Origin: Candidozyma auris
Lineage: Eukaryota; Ascomycota; Pichiomycetes; Serinales; Metschnikowiaceae
Length of the DNA stretch: 64,000 bases
Direction: 5' to 3'
Assembly: GCF_003013715.1 (NCBI RefSeq)
Contig: NC_072812.1
Span: 1,922,001 to 1,986,000, forward strand
Made by a program: the position numbers and the translations under genes. The number at the start of each line of letters is the position of its first letter. Position 1 is the first letter of the stretch. This document shows, in pieces, positions 1 through 9,900 of the stretch. A model generated the notes under the pieces. The model did not search any database. It was not told the origin of the DNA and saw nothing but the letters and a program-made list of their open reading frames with translations.

Positions 1-28
1 AGTTGTCTGTGGAGGATCTGGCAGTCAT
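1..28 (-). CDS. 5' end of a gene truncated by the left edge
   Basis: An ATG at 28 on the minus strand opens a frame (MTARSSTDN) that runs out of the window after nine codons. It is preceded by a pyrimidine-rich leader (29-140 read on the minus strand) with no earlier ATG in that stretch, and by a TATATAA at 144-150, about 116 bp upstream. CT-rich leaders with a strong TATA box are typical of well-expressed yeast genes. The product cannot be identified from nine residues, and a chance ATG cannot be excluded. Confidence 0.4.
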
Positions 29-143
29 AATTGAAGAAAAAAGGGGGACAGACTAAAAGAGAGGGAGGACTGAGAAACGTGAGTAGGCAGAAGCAGAAAG
101 CACCGGAAAAGTGAGGTGAAAAGAAATTGGCAGCAAGGGCAGC

Positions 144-150
144 TTATATA
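144..150 (-). promoter_or_regulatory. TATA box for the left-edge gene
   Basis: TATATAA on the minus strand, 116 bp upstream of the ATG at 28. This spacing is normal for yeast. Upstream on the same strand (about 404-455) are several C-rich hexamers of CCCCAC/CCCCG type that resemble Mig1 sites, so glucose regulation is possible but unproven. Confidence 0.4.
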
Positions 151-1040
151 AACACTGGGTAGTGGAGGCCTCTGCAGGCGTTCGGCGATGGAGACGCCAA
201 TCAGCAGAGTGGTGGGCGCGAGAAAATGGGCGAAAAAAAAGGAATTGTGCTTGAGCCCGCCGAAAACTGTATGGCTGCTCGGCGAAAATGGCCGTACTGA
301 ATGCAGGCGGTGGAGAGCGATGGAATTTCTATGACCGCCTTGTTCTCGTGTCTTATGTATTGAAAGGTTGTTGACGGTGAGTTTTTCGGAAATGCAGTTG
401 CCCAAACGGGGAATTTTGGCGCCGTGGGGGTGGCTAGTGGAGGTGGTGGTGGGGATCCACCTGTAGGCATGACGCTATTGTATTCTGAGACATGCTGGGC
501 AAAAGAGCGAATGGGTGCAAAATGGGGCATAAGTGTGAACAGTGGTGAACTGAGGTTGTTGACAATGAGAAACGCTGAAGTATTGACGTTGCAAAATATG
601 GCTCAATTTTTATTGGCTTTTTCTATGCTCACCTTGTTGCTTTCATGGAATTAATGGTTTCAGTTACCCCTTTTTGAGTGCTAGCTTTTTTCGTGGGAGA
701 TTAGCAGCATAAACACCCCAATTGCATCAGCAAAAATCAACTACATCATTTGGCCCCACACTAACATACTTGGGACTCGTTTCTTCATCATAAATAGACG
801 CAATGTAAATTATCATGTTTTTGCCCTGTGACGGCAAATCCGTGCTAATGTAGTGGACGCATACAGCTTCGGATGAAGAGTACTATACATAGTCAAAAAA
901 AATTATACTCAGTGCGACTGCTACACCACCTGCAATGATTATCAATGTATGTTAAGTCTACTTTTTACATGCTTGAGGACTTGCTTGGATACACTCAGGA
1001 TTTCCATCCCTCGTGCATAGCACTGATGCGTTAGCCGAAT
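151..1040. other. intergenic: promoter of left-edge gene and CYT1 3' flank
   Basis: I see no convincing gene here. The longer open frames either begin with non-ATG codons or are short and low in complexity. The part near 240-460 is G/C-rich with G-runs and Mig1-like sites and is best read as the promoter of the gene leaving the left edge. The part from about 650 to 1040 is AT-rich and holds the CYT1 3' flank. Confidence 0.5.
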
Positions 1041-1898
1041 CTAACGTCTCTTTGGAGGGTTGAAGGTAATCTTTCTGTTCTTGATTGGTTGCCACTTGAA
1101 CTTTTTCACCCACACAGACAACAAGTAAAGAGAAGAGGTGATGATAAGAGCTTTGAGACCCCATTTCTTTCTGTCGTCATGCTCAGGCTCAGCGGCCCAG
1201 TTCAAGAAATGAACAACGTCCTTGGCCATCTGAGAAGTGGTGGCTGGTGTGCCGTCTTCGTATTCCACCAAGTCGTCAAACAACACTCTACCCATGGCAA
1301 TAGCACCACCAGGGAAGTATGGGTTGTAGTTGGATCCTGGAGGCAAGTGAACACCAGCGGGAGGCTCATCGGGGTAACCAGTCAAAAGAGAGAAGATGTA
1401 GTCGGCACCACCGTGTCTGGCCTTGACAATCAAGGACAAGTCTGGGGGCAAGGCACCCTGGTTGGCGGCTCTGGCGGCCTGCTCGTTCTCGTAAGGACCA
1501 GGAATGTAATCAGCCAACTTACCTGGTCTCTTTCTGGGCTTGCCTTCGTCATCAGGCTCATCGTCGTACTCGAGCTCTTCAGCCATGGCCTTGGCCTCAG
1601 AGGTGGTGTGAGACACACCAACCAAGTTTCTCCAGGCAATTCTCTCCAAAGAATGGCAGGCAGCACAAACCTCTTTGTAAACTTGGAAACCTCTTCTGAT
1701 GGAAGCGTGGTCAAATGTAGAGAACATACCGTTCAGGGGCCAGTCGAACGCTGGAGCATGAAGACCGTGCTCAGCTGCGGTCATGGCGTTGGCGGTCATA
1801 GAGTCCTGGTAAAGAATGTACGAGGCACCAAGACCAGCGCCGGCGACAGTCAGCATCACCACCTTGTTGGATGCAATTCTCGATGCCGATTTGAACAT
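1041..1898 (-). CDS. CYT1: cytochrome c1, heme subunit of respiratory complex III
   Basis: The product is 285 residues. It carries electrons from the Rieske protein to cytochrome c in the bc1 complex of the inner mitochondrial membrane. The heme-binding CxxCH is CAACH at residues 78-82 and the axial Met is M202 in the AIAMGRVLFDD segment; a conserved PPDLS lies at 151-155. A single C-terminal membrane anchor spans about 247-264, followed by a basic tail. The N-terminus is basic and then hydrophobic (about 12-30), fitting a bipartite import signal; it is shorter than in Saccharomyces, where the precursor is about 309 residues. The acidic loop near 108-120 is usual for the family. The start is the first in-frame ATG. 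Regulation by the HAP complex is likely given two CCAAT boxes upstream. Confidence 0.97.
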   Translation of the reverse strand: MFKSASRIASNKVVMLTVAGAGLGASYILYQDSMTANAMTAAEHGLHAPAFDWPLNGMFSTFDHASIRRGFQVYKEVCAACHSLERIAWRNLVGVSHTTSEAKAMAEELEYDDEPDDEGKPRKRPGKLADYIPGPYENEQAARAANQGALPPDLSLIVKARHGGADYIFSLLTGYPDEPPAGVHLPPGSNYNPYFPGGAIAMGRVLFDDLVEYEDGTPATTSQMAKDVVHFLNWAAEPEHDDRKKWGLKALIITSSLYLLSVWVKKFKWQPIKNRKITFNPPKRR

Positions 1899-2181
1899 GC
1901 TGGGTTGAATAAATGTGCAAAGGATGAAATTAAAAAGCCGTGGATGTCAGCACCAAAAACGTTGAAGGGATGTTAGATGGTGATAATGGGACCACACGGC
2001 AAGTTGATTCTAGAAATGAACTTCTCGGAGGGAATGCGATAAAACGAGTCCACACGAAACCAAACGATATAGGAGATGTAATGGAATCTGGAAGACCGTA
2101 CGTTTAATGGAGACGCTAAGTTATATTTTTTTTTTTTCAACTATTGAGCACTGAGGGAATAGCGTAAAAGAACCTCGCGCG

Positions 2182-2186
2182 ATTGG
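2182..2186 (-). promoter_or_regulatory. CCAAT box upstream of CYT1
   Basis: CCAAT on the minus strand, about 285 bp upstream of the CYT1 ATG. A second copy lies at 2323-2327, also on the minus strand. CYT1 is a classic target of the Hap2/3/4/5 CCAAT-binding complex in yeasts, so these are good candidate sites. Confidence 0.5.
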
Positions 2187-2368
2187 CCAGAGCAATTTGA
2201 TCTGTGCACGACGGAATCGTGGTCTGTGAGAGACGACAGTGTGGACAGAGAGTGCCCTTTAAGAGAGCAAAAGAGACTTCAAAAGGCTGCGTTCATAACC
2301 TTGAAAGAAATCAAGGCACTTCATTGGCTCTAGAAGGAAATCTCGTCACTGGCTCTTCCGGTAGAGGG

Positions 2369-2376
2369 TCACGTGA
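2369..2376. promoter_or_regulatory. E-box TCACGTGA upstream of CYT1
   Basis: Palindromic TCACGTGA, the Cbf1-type site, lies about 470 bp upstream of CYT1 and close to the second CCAAT box. In Candida species Cbf1 has roles in respiratory and ribosomal gene expression as well as sulfur metabolism (family knowledge), so involvement with CYT1 is plausible. Confidence 0.4.
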
Positions 2377-2732
2377 ACGATGGGCCTTCAGCCAACCACA
2401 GGATTTCTATATCTACGGTTGCTAAGGAAACCTACTTTTGTAAAAAAGATGTGGTCAACTGTACCACGATGGAGATAAATGTAACAAGTTCTCTTCCTCC
2501 TCAGTGGTATCCGCAAAGACGGTGCCTTCAGTGGATGCATAAGAGAAGATCTCCATCCTGGTATCTATATGATGATCAAGGTACTAAGGGTAGATTGCCG
2601 AGTGACTTAATCTAGGCAACTATCATGATGTTGAGAGCTGCATTGGAGGCATTTGAACCAGATGTGTAACTCATATCGAATGGCAGTCGTATGATGACTG
2701 TGTGTCGATTCGTGTTCTGCCAGCGGTCGTTT

Positions 2733-2742
2733 TTCGCAGCCA
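2733..2742 (+). promoter_or_regulatory. recurrent intergenic decamer TTCGCAGCCA, copy 1
   Basis: Exact copy, embedded in TTTTTCGCAGCCATTT. It lies 835 bp upstream of CYT1 and about 260 bp beyond the CYS3 stop codon. The flanks closely match the copy at 61831. Confidence 0.55.
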
Positions 2743-2747
2743 TTTGT

Positions 2748-2783
2748 AGTGTAAGCGAGGCACTACAAGTGAAAGCGAGGCAC
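2748..2783 (+). repeat. two-copy 16-bp direct repeat
   Basis: AGTGTAAGCGAGGCAC at 2748-2763 is repeated as AGTGAAAGCGAGGCAC at 2768-2783 (15 of 16 identical, 20-bp period). It follows the TTCGCAGCCA copy directly, so it may be part of the same regulatory element. Confidence 0.7.
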
Positions 2784-3004
2784 CAAACAGTGGGATTGAA
2801 TTTTCTGATGACTAGGGTCTCATAGAATGGTCTCTCTGCCCTTCGTGGATATCAGTGGAAAGCAATACAAACACATGAAAGGCTTCTTAGAAAACAAAAA
2901 TACTACATCTTATTCCATATTCGCTCTGATTAGTGTCCGTTTATTATTCTGCAGCTAGAGTCTGCTGCATTGCCCAAGTAAGATAAAGTCTATAAGAATA
3001 TCGT

Positions 3005-4201
3005 CTAAGCCTTCACCCTGGCCAAAGCCTGCTCAATGTCAGCCAACAAGTCTTCGGTCTCCTCAATACCAACGGAGACTCTGATCAAGTCGTCGTACAC
3101 GCCGGCCTCTTCTCTCTGGGCCTTTGGAATGCCACCATGGGTCATCACAGCAGGAACTTCAATCAAGGACTCAATGCCACCAAGAGACTCAGCCAAGGTG
3201 AAGAGCTTAGTAGACGACGTGAACACGGAGGCACCCTTGGCACCGCCGGCGATTCTAAAAGAGATCATACCACCACCGAGGCCGTCACGGTGCTGCTGGA
3301 GCACAACAGAGTGTCTTGGGTGAGATTTGAGACCAGGGTAGTTGACAGAAATCACAGATTCATGCTGGGACAAATACTCTGCAATCTTCTGAGCAGAGTA
3401 CGAGGCTTGTCTAACTCTCAAGTGCAATGTCTTGAGACCTCTGTGAGCCAACCACGAGTCGAAAGGTGCTGGCACAGAGCCAATGGCGTTTTGTAAGAAA
3501 CGGTACTTTTCGTGCAATTGGTCATTGTTGGTGGCCAACACACCGCCCACAACGTCAGAGTGACCATTGATGTACTTGGTGATGGAGTGCACCACAACGT
3601 CAGCACCATGCACCAATGGGTTGGAAACGTAAGGAGACAAGAATGTGTTGTCGACAACCAAAAGCACTTGCTTGTTGTTCTTTGAGTTGTGCTCCTTCAA
3701 GATTTCAGCCACAGCAGAGATGTCGGTGATGGACAAGGTAGGGTTGGAAGGAGTCTCAAGCCACACAAGACTGGTGTTTTCCTTTAAAGCAGCTTGCAAG
3801 TCCTTCTGCAAATCGTGGACAAATTCAATTTGAACCCCGTGAGTGTCAGCCACTTTGGTAAAGTAACGGTGAGTACCGCCATAGACATCACCACCAGAGA
3901 TAACGTGGGAGCCAATTGGCAACGACTGGAGGATCAAGGCAGTGGTAGCCGAACCCGAAGCAAGAGCTACAGCGTGCTTAGCCTTCTCCAAGGAGGCAAT
4001 AGCAGCCTCGAAGTTGTCTCTGTTTGGGTTACCCGATCTCGAGTAATCGTAGATTCCAATAGGCTTCAGAGGCTCCAGCTGAGCGAAAGTGGTACTGAGG
4101 GAGATGGGCTCAATCACGGCACCGGTGTTAGGGTCAATAGGAGCGCCTGCGTGAATAGCCTTGGTACCGAAACCGTAGTTAGTGTTAGAGTCAACAGTCA
4201 T
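3005..4201 (-). CDS. CYS3: cystathionine gamma-lyase
   Basis: 398 residues, full length for the family. It is a PLP enzyme of the Cys/Met metabolism family that cleaves cystathionine to cysteine, 2-oxobutyrate and ammonia in reverse transsulfuration, in the cytosol. The PLP lysine is K209 in HSITK (205-209). Other family signatures include YSRSGNPNR (53-61), the SGSATTA turn near 82-88, and GDVYGGTHRY at 104-113. Codons 42 and 45 are CTG in a stretch where yeast orthologs have serine or small polar residues, which fits CUG-Ser decoding. The start ATG gives the expected N-terminus. The promoter carries Cbf1- and Met31/32-type sites, matching sulfur-starvation control by Met4. Confidence 0.97.
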   Translation of the reverse strand: MTVDSNTNYGFGTKAIHAGAPIDPNTGAVIEPISLSTTFAQLEPLKPIGIYDYSRSGNPNRDNFEAAIASLEKAKHAVALASGSATTALILQSLPIGSHVISGGDVYGGTHRYFTKVADTHGVQIEFVHDLQKDLQAALKENTSLVWLETPSNPTLSITDISAVAEILKEHNSKNNKQVLLVVDNTFLSPYVSNPLVHGADVVVHSITKYINGHSDVVGGVLATNNDQLHEKYRFLQNAIGSVPAPFDSWLAHRGLKTLHLRVRQASYSAQKIAEYLSQHESVISVNYPGLKSHPRHSVVLQQHRDGLGGGMISFRIAGGAKGASVFTSSTKLFTLAESLGGIESLIEVPAVMTHGGIPKAQREEAGVYDDLIRVSVGIEETEDLLADIEQALARVKA

Positions 4202-4346
4202 AATGAACGAAAGGTGTAAGTGTTTCTAAAGAACGTGTTCGAAGAACCGACCGGAATTGTAAGGCCTTTATAGCGCCACGGTTTTTTTCGCAGGAAGTTT
4301 CTTTTTGCCTTGTGGTACTGCAGACTTGCTCGATGCCCACCGAGAG

Positions 4347-4354
4347 CCACAGTT
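4347..4354 (-). promoter_or_regulatory. Met31/Met32-type site upstream of CYS3
   Basis: Minus-strand AACTGTGG, followed by C, matches nine of ten positions of the Met31/32 consensus AAACTGTGGC. It is about 150 bp upstream of CYS3, and together with the E-box at 4491 forms the pair expected at Met4-regulated genes. A further CTGTGG is at 4621-4626. Confidence 0.5.
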
Positions 4355-4490
4355 GTGAGACAGGTTGACGGAAGCCTGCAAGAGCAGGATATTACTAATA
4401 AAGGTGGAGGGTATCTGAAGTGCTTGTAGATGAAGCTTCCAGCGAAGTACCTTCTGATAATTCCCCAAACCTATCGCTGTTTGTATACTG

Positions 4491-4498
4491 TCACGTGA
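4491..4498. promoter_or_regulatory. Cbf1-type E-box upstream of CYS3
   Basis: TCACGTGA, about 290 bp upstream of CYS3. TCACGTG is the Cbf1-Met4-Met28 site of sulfur-assimilation genes, and CYS3 is a standard member of that regulon. Confidence 0.65.
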
Positions 4499-6103
4499 CT
4501 TGCTCACGTAAGCACTTTTTATTTTTTCCTATCATTCCATAAGCTCGAAATGCAGCCAGGAGGTCACTCGGAGTGCTTTTGAATTCCGGCGGGTTCTACT
4601 GATGACAAATGGACCTTTCACTGTGGAACTAATCTCAACTGAGAAGTTTTTCTGATGATGGTGATAGCGCCGCGCGCTCGGAGTTTCCTTTCCTGTCCGA
4701 GCCGGCTTTTCAACGCTCAATAAGATATTGCACTTTCAGATGACAAGTAAAAATTGAGTAGAAGATGGATGGGAAACTGGAATTCGCAAATGAAGAAAAT
4801 GTTCCTGTCAGATTTGATTTTGTCAGGTATAACATTTGGCAATGAATGCATATCATAATCTTGAGCTCCACGGAAGGTGTAGATCCATCTTGCCAAACGG
4901 GATATTCAGGTGTTAATATATGAGGCTTGCAAATAATGGTTAGCACAAATATCGGAAAAGATAAAGATAGTTATCTGCATTTCATTCAGATTGATTGATG
5001 TTTGGCCCGCTTCTGATTGCAGCATTGATCAGTGCATCAACCTTGAAAGTAGTGGATGGCATTGCCATATAGTCAGTACTCAATCATTTGCTTAAGTACA
5101 AGTAGACAATCAAAAGCTAAAGATGTACTCATTGTCAAAGCAATCAAACTTTCCTTGATCGTGAAATGAATGAACAATTCAAACCCTTGCCTGGATGATT
5201 AGAAGCGGGTGAGTATCATTTTATGTTTGTGGTCCAGAGCCACAAAACGTAACTATTTGTCAGTCCATGTCACAGAAAAACGAGGGAAACCTTATCCTAT
5301 GCTCAAACTTCATAATCGGCATGTTGCCTTGATGAGCTATCAGTCCAGCAAGACTCGAGACATTAAAGCCAGTACTTTCATCTGGTACTCAACAGATAGA
5401 AGATTGCCGGAAAAATGAACCTATCACCAAGCGCTTCAGAGCCCATTGTTCGCTCTATGCTAACAAAGAAAAATTCTCCACACAAAAGAAAAATAGAAGC
5501 GGGAGTTAATCATCGTCAATTATACTGATGTCTACGACATTCTTCACTCGTTACTTTCTCATGTTCAGATATCGCTGCGTTTAGGAAAGGCGCAGAAGAT
5601 GATTTAATGGTACGTCATGCTTGGGAACGGCTCTTCGGTAAGCGTTCACGGCGGTCAGTCCGAAGCCGCTAGGGCTTGGTTTTGTTGGGGAGATGATTTA
5701 TCGCTCCGCCTCTACCAAGAATTGAATTGATGATCGAGGTGAGCGCCTGACTGGGATCCCCAGAGTCAGAGAAGGGAAGAGTAACGGTTGAGTGCCATGC
5801 CAATGTCACCTTGCCAGCGGAGGAGCCCCAGTACGTGGGGGAACCCAGCGTTGCGGCTAAATCAGGCAAGTAACGAGAGCAAGGCAATGGCCGTTCCAGA
5901 AAAGGGAAAAGAACGGAAATATTGAGTATGGGGAAGAATGGGGAGAGAATGTGGAGGCTTTGCTGATAAAACTGCTTCCTCATATTCCCTCAGATACTTT
6001 GGCCTGTGCTTTCGACTCCAAGTTTCTTGGACGGGCCAGGAGCCGTTTGCAGCCAATGTATGGCGCGCGCACGATAAAGCGAGCAGGAAGCTAGCTCACC
6101 GGC

Positions 6104-6111
6104 TGCGCCTC
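6104..6111 (-). promoter_or_regulatory. calcineurin-dependent response element (Crz1-type) upstream of PMC1
   Basis: Minus-strand GAGGCGCA fits the Saccharomyces CDRE consensus GNGGC(G/T)CA exactly. It lies about 830 bp upstream of PMC1, a known calcineurin/Crz1 target in yeasts. The distance is long, but this upstream region is also unusually long. Confidence 0.5.
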
Positions 6112-6509
6112 CCAGCTAGCAACTTTTTCCACGGCCTCGCGCCATAGCTCACAATTAACGAAGCCGTTTATTGTACGGACGCCAGTGAAGCAGGCAAAGG
6201 TCCACTTTAACTGAACGTCTGTGAAGGGGACCAACCACTCAATTTGCAGCTGGAACTGCCGTCTTTCTGCGGCAATTGCTCCAGCAAATTCTCCAATGAC
6301 TCTACCCCAAAAAACCTGTCCCCCATACTCTTCACGATTGCTGCCGGCGCCACTGTAGCTGTCACACTCTCTGACCTTTCACGCCATGTGCTACACTCGC
6401 AAATATCCATCAATTCTCGTACTAGTGCAAATCGGCGGCCGCCGCCGCCAAGAATCCCTTGGTGCCCACGCTCAGGGAGTCGGCCCCACGGCCCACGCTT
6501 CGCCCGCGC

Positions 6510-6519
6510 TGGCTGCGAA
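6510..6519 (-). promoter_or_regulatory. recurrent intergenic decamer TTCGCAGCCA, copy 2
   Basis: Exact copy on the minus strand, 419 bp upstream of the PMC1 ATG. Confidence 0.5.
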
Positions 6520-6937
6520 AAATGAGGCTGTGCGAGCCAAAACTCTGTGCGAGGAAACTTTGACTAGTGCTCGGGAAAGCTCACTGGCGACGCTGTTGCG
6601 CCAGCTTATGGCTCTGGAGAGCCTTTGCTTTGGAAACCTGTTTCTTGTGATCACACTGCCTTTGCCCCTTTGCCTCCGCCTCCGCCTCGCCTGCTCGCTC
6701 GCTCGCTCTGCGCTGTTTTGTGCTACCTGTGGTGCCTGCTTTTTTTCCTGCCTTTTTTGTGCCTCGTGCGGTACCCTTTGCCTTTGCCTGCCTGAGTCCT
6801 GACGCTCGCTCGCTCTTATCAGTCTTCTGCTGCTGCGCTGCCTGCTGCCTCTATATCTTATCCTCATCCGCACTTTTCACCACCTCTTTTGCAACCTACG
6901 ATTTTTCAACCCACCCTTAACTCACCAAATCCTCGCC

Positions 6938-9900
6938 ATGTCTCTCCAGGTTCCGAGAGACGATAGGGACGACGTCTCCATCACTTCGGAGGCGTCTGTT
7001 CACTCCGACATGCCTCTTCAGAGCCGTCTGTTCCAGCTTTCTGTCGGAGACTTGACCCAGCTTCACGACCCGAAATCGCTAGCCAAGTTGAGAGCAGTCA
7101 AAGGGATTCATGGGCTAGGCGCCTACCTCCACACCGACTTAAACAGAGGTCTTGATTCTGGCGATCAAGCTTCCAGAATAGACACTTACGGCACCAACGT
7201 GCTACCGACTCGTGCAGCAAAGGGCTTCTTTCAGCTCTGTTTTGAGGCTATGAAGGACAAGGTGCTCATCCTTTTGACGGTTGCCGCCGTGGTGTCGCTT
7301 GCCTTGGGCCTTTACGAGACGTTTGGCCAGGACACAATGTACGACGATGAAGGAATGCCCTTGCCGAAAGTCGACTGGGTCGAAGGTGTGGCCATCATTG
7401 TTGCTGTGATCATTGTCGTTGTGGTGGGCGCCGCCAACGACTACTCAAAAGAAAGACAGTTTGCGCGTCTTAATGCCAAAAAAGAGGACCGTGACGTTGT
7501 GGTGATTCGGGATGGTACCCAGAGAATGATTTCCATTTACGATCTTCTTGTGGGTGACTTGATTTCCTTGGCTACTGGTGATGTGGTGCCCGCAGACAGC
7601 GTTTTGGTGAATGGCGAAGTCGAGTGCGACGAGTCTGCCCTCACTGGTGAGTCGGACACTGTGGTGAAAAAGCTGGCTGAGGAGGCGTTGGAGTACTACG
7701 AGGAAGTGTTACCCGAGTATCCCAACGAGGATATCGGCTCCACGGCAGTGAAACTCAAGGATCCTTTCTTGATATCCGGCAGTAAAATCCTTTCCGGTGT
7801 CGGTTACGCTGTGGTCACCGCTGTGGGCAAACACTCCATCCATGGCCGGACCATGGGCTCGCTTTCTCAAGACAATGGCTCGACTCCTTTGCAAGAAAGA
7901 TTAGACAATTTGGCTGAGGGCATTTCGAAGTACGGTTTTTTGGCTGCCATCATTCTTTTCATAGTGTTGTTTATCCGTTTCTGTGTCAACATCACTGGAA
8001 ACGGCCGTTTCAGCGATCTTCCTGGTACCGAAAAGGGTAAGAAGTTCGTGGATATCCTCATTGTCGCCATCACGATTATTGTGGTGGCAGTTCCTGAAGG
8101 TCTTCCCTTGGCTGTCACGCTTGCATTGGCCTTTGCAACAACTAGAATGGCGCAAAATGGTAACTTGGTTCGTGTTCTACGCTCGTGTGAAACCATGGGC
8201 GGTGCTACAACCGTTTGTTCTGACAAAACGGGTACTTTGACAGAAAACAGAATGCGTATCGTTACAGGCTACATCGATGAAGAAAACAGCTTCGATGACA
8301 CTCACACTGCCGACGTCAGTACAGAGAAATCAGAGGCAGTGCTTGCTCGTGTTCCGCAGAAAATTAGAGATCACATCCTTCCAAACATTATCGCTAACTC
8401 CACTGCTTTTGATAATCCAGACTATGACGAGTCGAAGGTGGAATTAGCTCGTCGCAGACCGAAGAAGAAGTCTCTTATTGCTCACTTACTCACCAACCAG
8501 GGTGAGAAGAACCAGAAAGAACAACAGAAATTGGGAATGATTTCCGAACCCTACTTGGGAAACAAAACCGAATCAGCGTTGTTGATTTTGGCAAAAGACA
8601 AGATGCATCAATTTGTTGACGCTAGTCTCGATCAACAGCGTGAGGCTTACACTCAAAACATTGTCGACGTGATTCCATTTGAGAGCTCAAGAAAATGGTC
8701 TGGTGTTGTCATGAAGACTCAAACAGGCTTTAGACTTTACGCCAAAGGTGCTGCCGAGATCGTTTTTAAAAATTGCTCCCATCACCTCGATTCTGCCGGA
8801 GAGCCTAAACCTTTGTCGAGAGGTGACAGAGACAATGTTCTCAATACCATCGACAGCTACGCCAACGAAGCATTGCGTGCTATCATCCTTGCTCATAAGG
8901 ATTTCGAGAATTTAGAAAGCTGGCCTCCAAAAGATATTGAAGACACAACGAGAGCTGGCCAGGCCATTCCCGAAAGACTACTCGACATCGAGGCTTCCCC
9001 ACATGACCTTTCTGATTCTCTAACCATGGACATCTTGGTTGGTATCCAAGATCCTTTGAAGGAGGGCGTTGATGTAGCCGTGAAACAATGTAAGATGGCT
9101 GGTGTTAACGTCAAGATGGTCACAGGTGATAACTTGAACACCGCTAAGGCTATCTCGAGAGCCTGCAACATTCTCACTCCAGCCGATTCGTCCAATCCGT
9201 ACGCTTACATGGAAGGGCCAGCATTTAGAGCTTTATCTCCTGAGGAGAGAACCAAGGTTGCTCCTCACTTGCGGGTTTTGGCAAGATCTCAGCCTGAAGA
9301 CAAAAGAGTTCTCGTTGAAACTTTGAGAAATGCTGGTGAAGTCGTCGCCGTTACTGGTGATGGTACTAACGATGCCCCTGCTTTGAAGTTGGCCGATATT
9401 GGTTTTTCCATGGGTATTAATGGTACAGAGGTCGCAAGAGAAGCTTCAGACATTATTTTGATGACAGATGACTTTACCGATATTGTGCAAGCTATAAAAT
9501 GGGGTCGTACTGTTGCTGAATCCATCAAGAAGTTCATTCAATTTCAATTGACTGTCAATATCACTGCTTGTGTATTGACTTTTGTCTCCGCTGTTGCCTC
9601 TTCAAACGGCGACTCAGTCTTGACGGCTGTGCAGTTATTGTGGGTCAACCTTATTATGGACACCTTGGCCGCATTGGCCTTAGCCACCGATAAACCAGAC
9701 GATGCCTTACTAAAGAGAAAGCCAGCAGGTAGGACGATGCCTTTGATCAGTGTTTCCATGTGGAAGATGATTCTCGGACAATCGATCAACCAGTTAGTTA
9801 TTACTTTCATTTTGCACTTTGCCGGTCATCAACTTTTCTTTGGAAACAGACCTCTCAGCAATCATGAGGATAAGCAATTGGATGCTATGACTTTCAACAC

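Larger units (their letters stand above)
1899..3004. other. intergenic: CYT1 promoter and CYS3 3' flank
   Basis: No gene is supported here. The stretch holds two CCAAT boxes, one E-box, one TTCGCAGCCA decamer at 2733-2742 and a short direct repeat at 2748-2783. Open frames at 2204-2425 and 2373-2615 lack recognisable features. Confidence 0.6.
4202..6937. other. 2.7-kb divergent intergenic region between CYS3 and PMC1
   Basis: No gene is recognised. The CYS3 side holds sulfur-regulation sites. From about 5,600 to 6,937 the sequence becomes G+C-rich, and the last 500 bp are strongly CT-rich on the plus strand, with repeated CGCT and CCGCCT units near 6670-6710. This resembles a long PMC1 leader or promoter. 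It contains a Crz1-type site (6104-6111), a TCGGCGGC like an Ume6 core (6432-6439), one exact TTCGCAGCCA (6510-6519) and one TTTGCAGCCA variant (6046-6055). Overlapping open frames on both strands near 6386-6873 are explained by biased composition. Confidence 0.55.

Noticed and set aside
25..530. Minus-strand open frames of 126 and 109 codons near the left edge
   Set aside because: The first starts at TTG, the second lies in biased promoter-like sequence; neither has family features, and both overlap the leader and TATA of the left-edge gene.
1089..1976. 295-codon plus-strand frame opposite CYT1
   Set aside because: Antisense shadow of the well-supported CYT1 coding sequence.
6386..6802. 138-codon plus frame before PMC1 as a gene
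   Set aside because: Composition follows the CT/GC-rich tract; more likely an upstream ORF or chance than a protein gene.
6472..6873. Arg-rich 133-codon minus frame before PMC1
   Set aside because: Its composition is explained by the CT-rich plus strand; it begins at GTG and has no recognisable domain.
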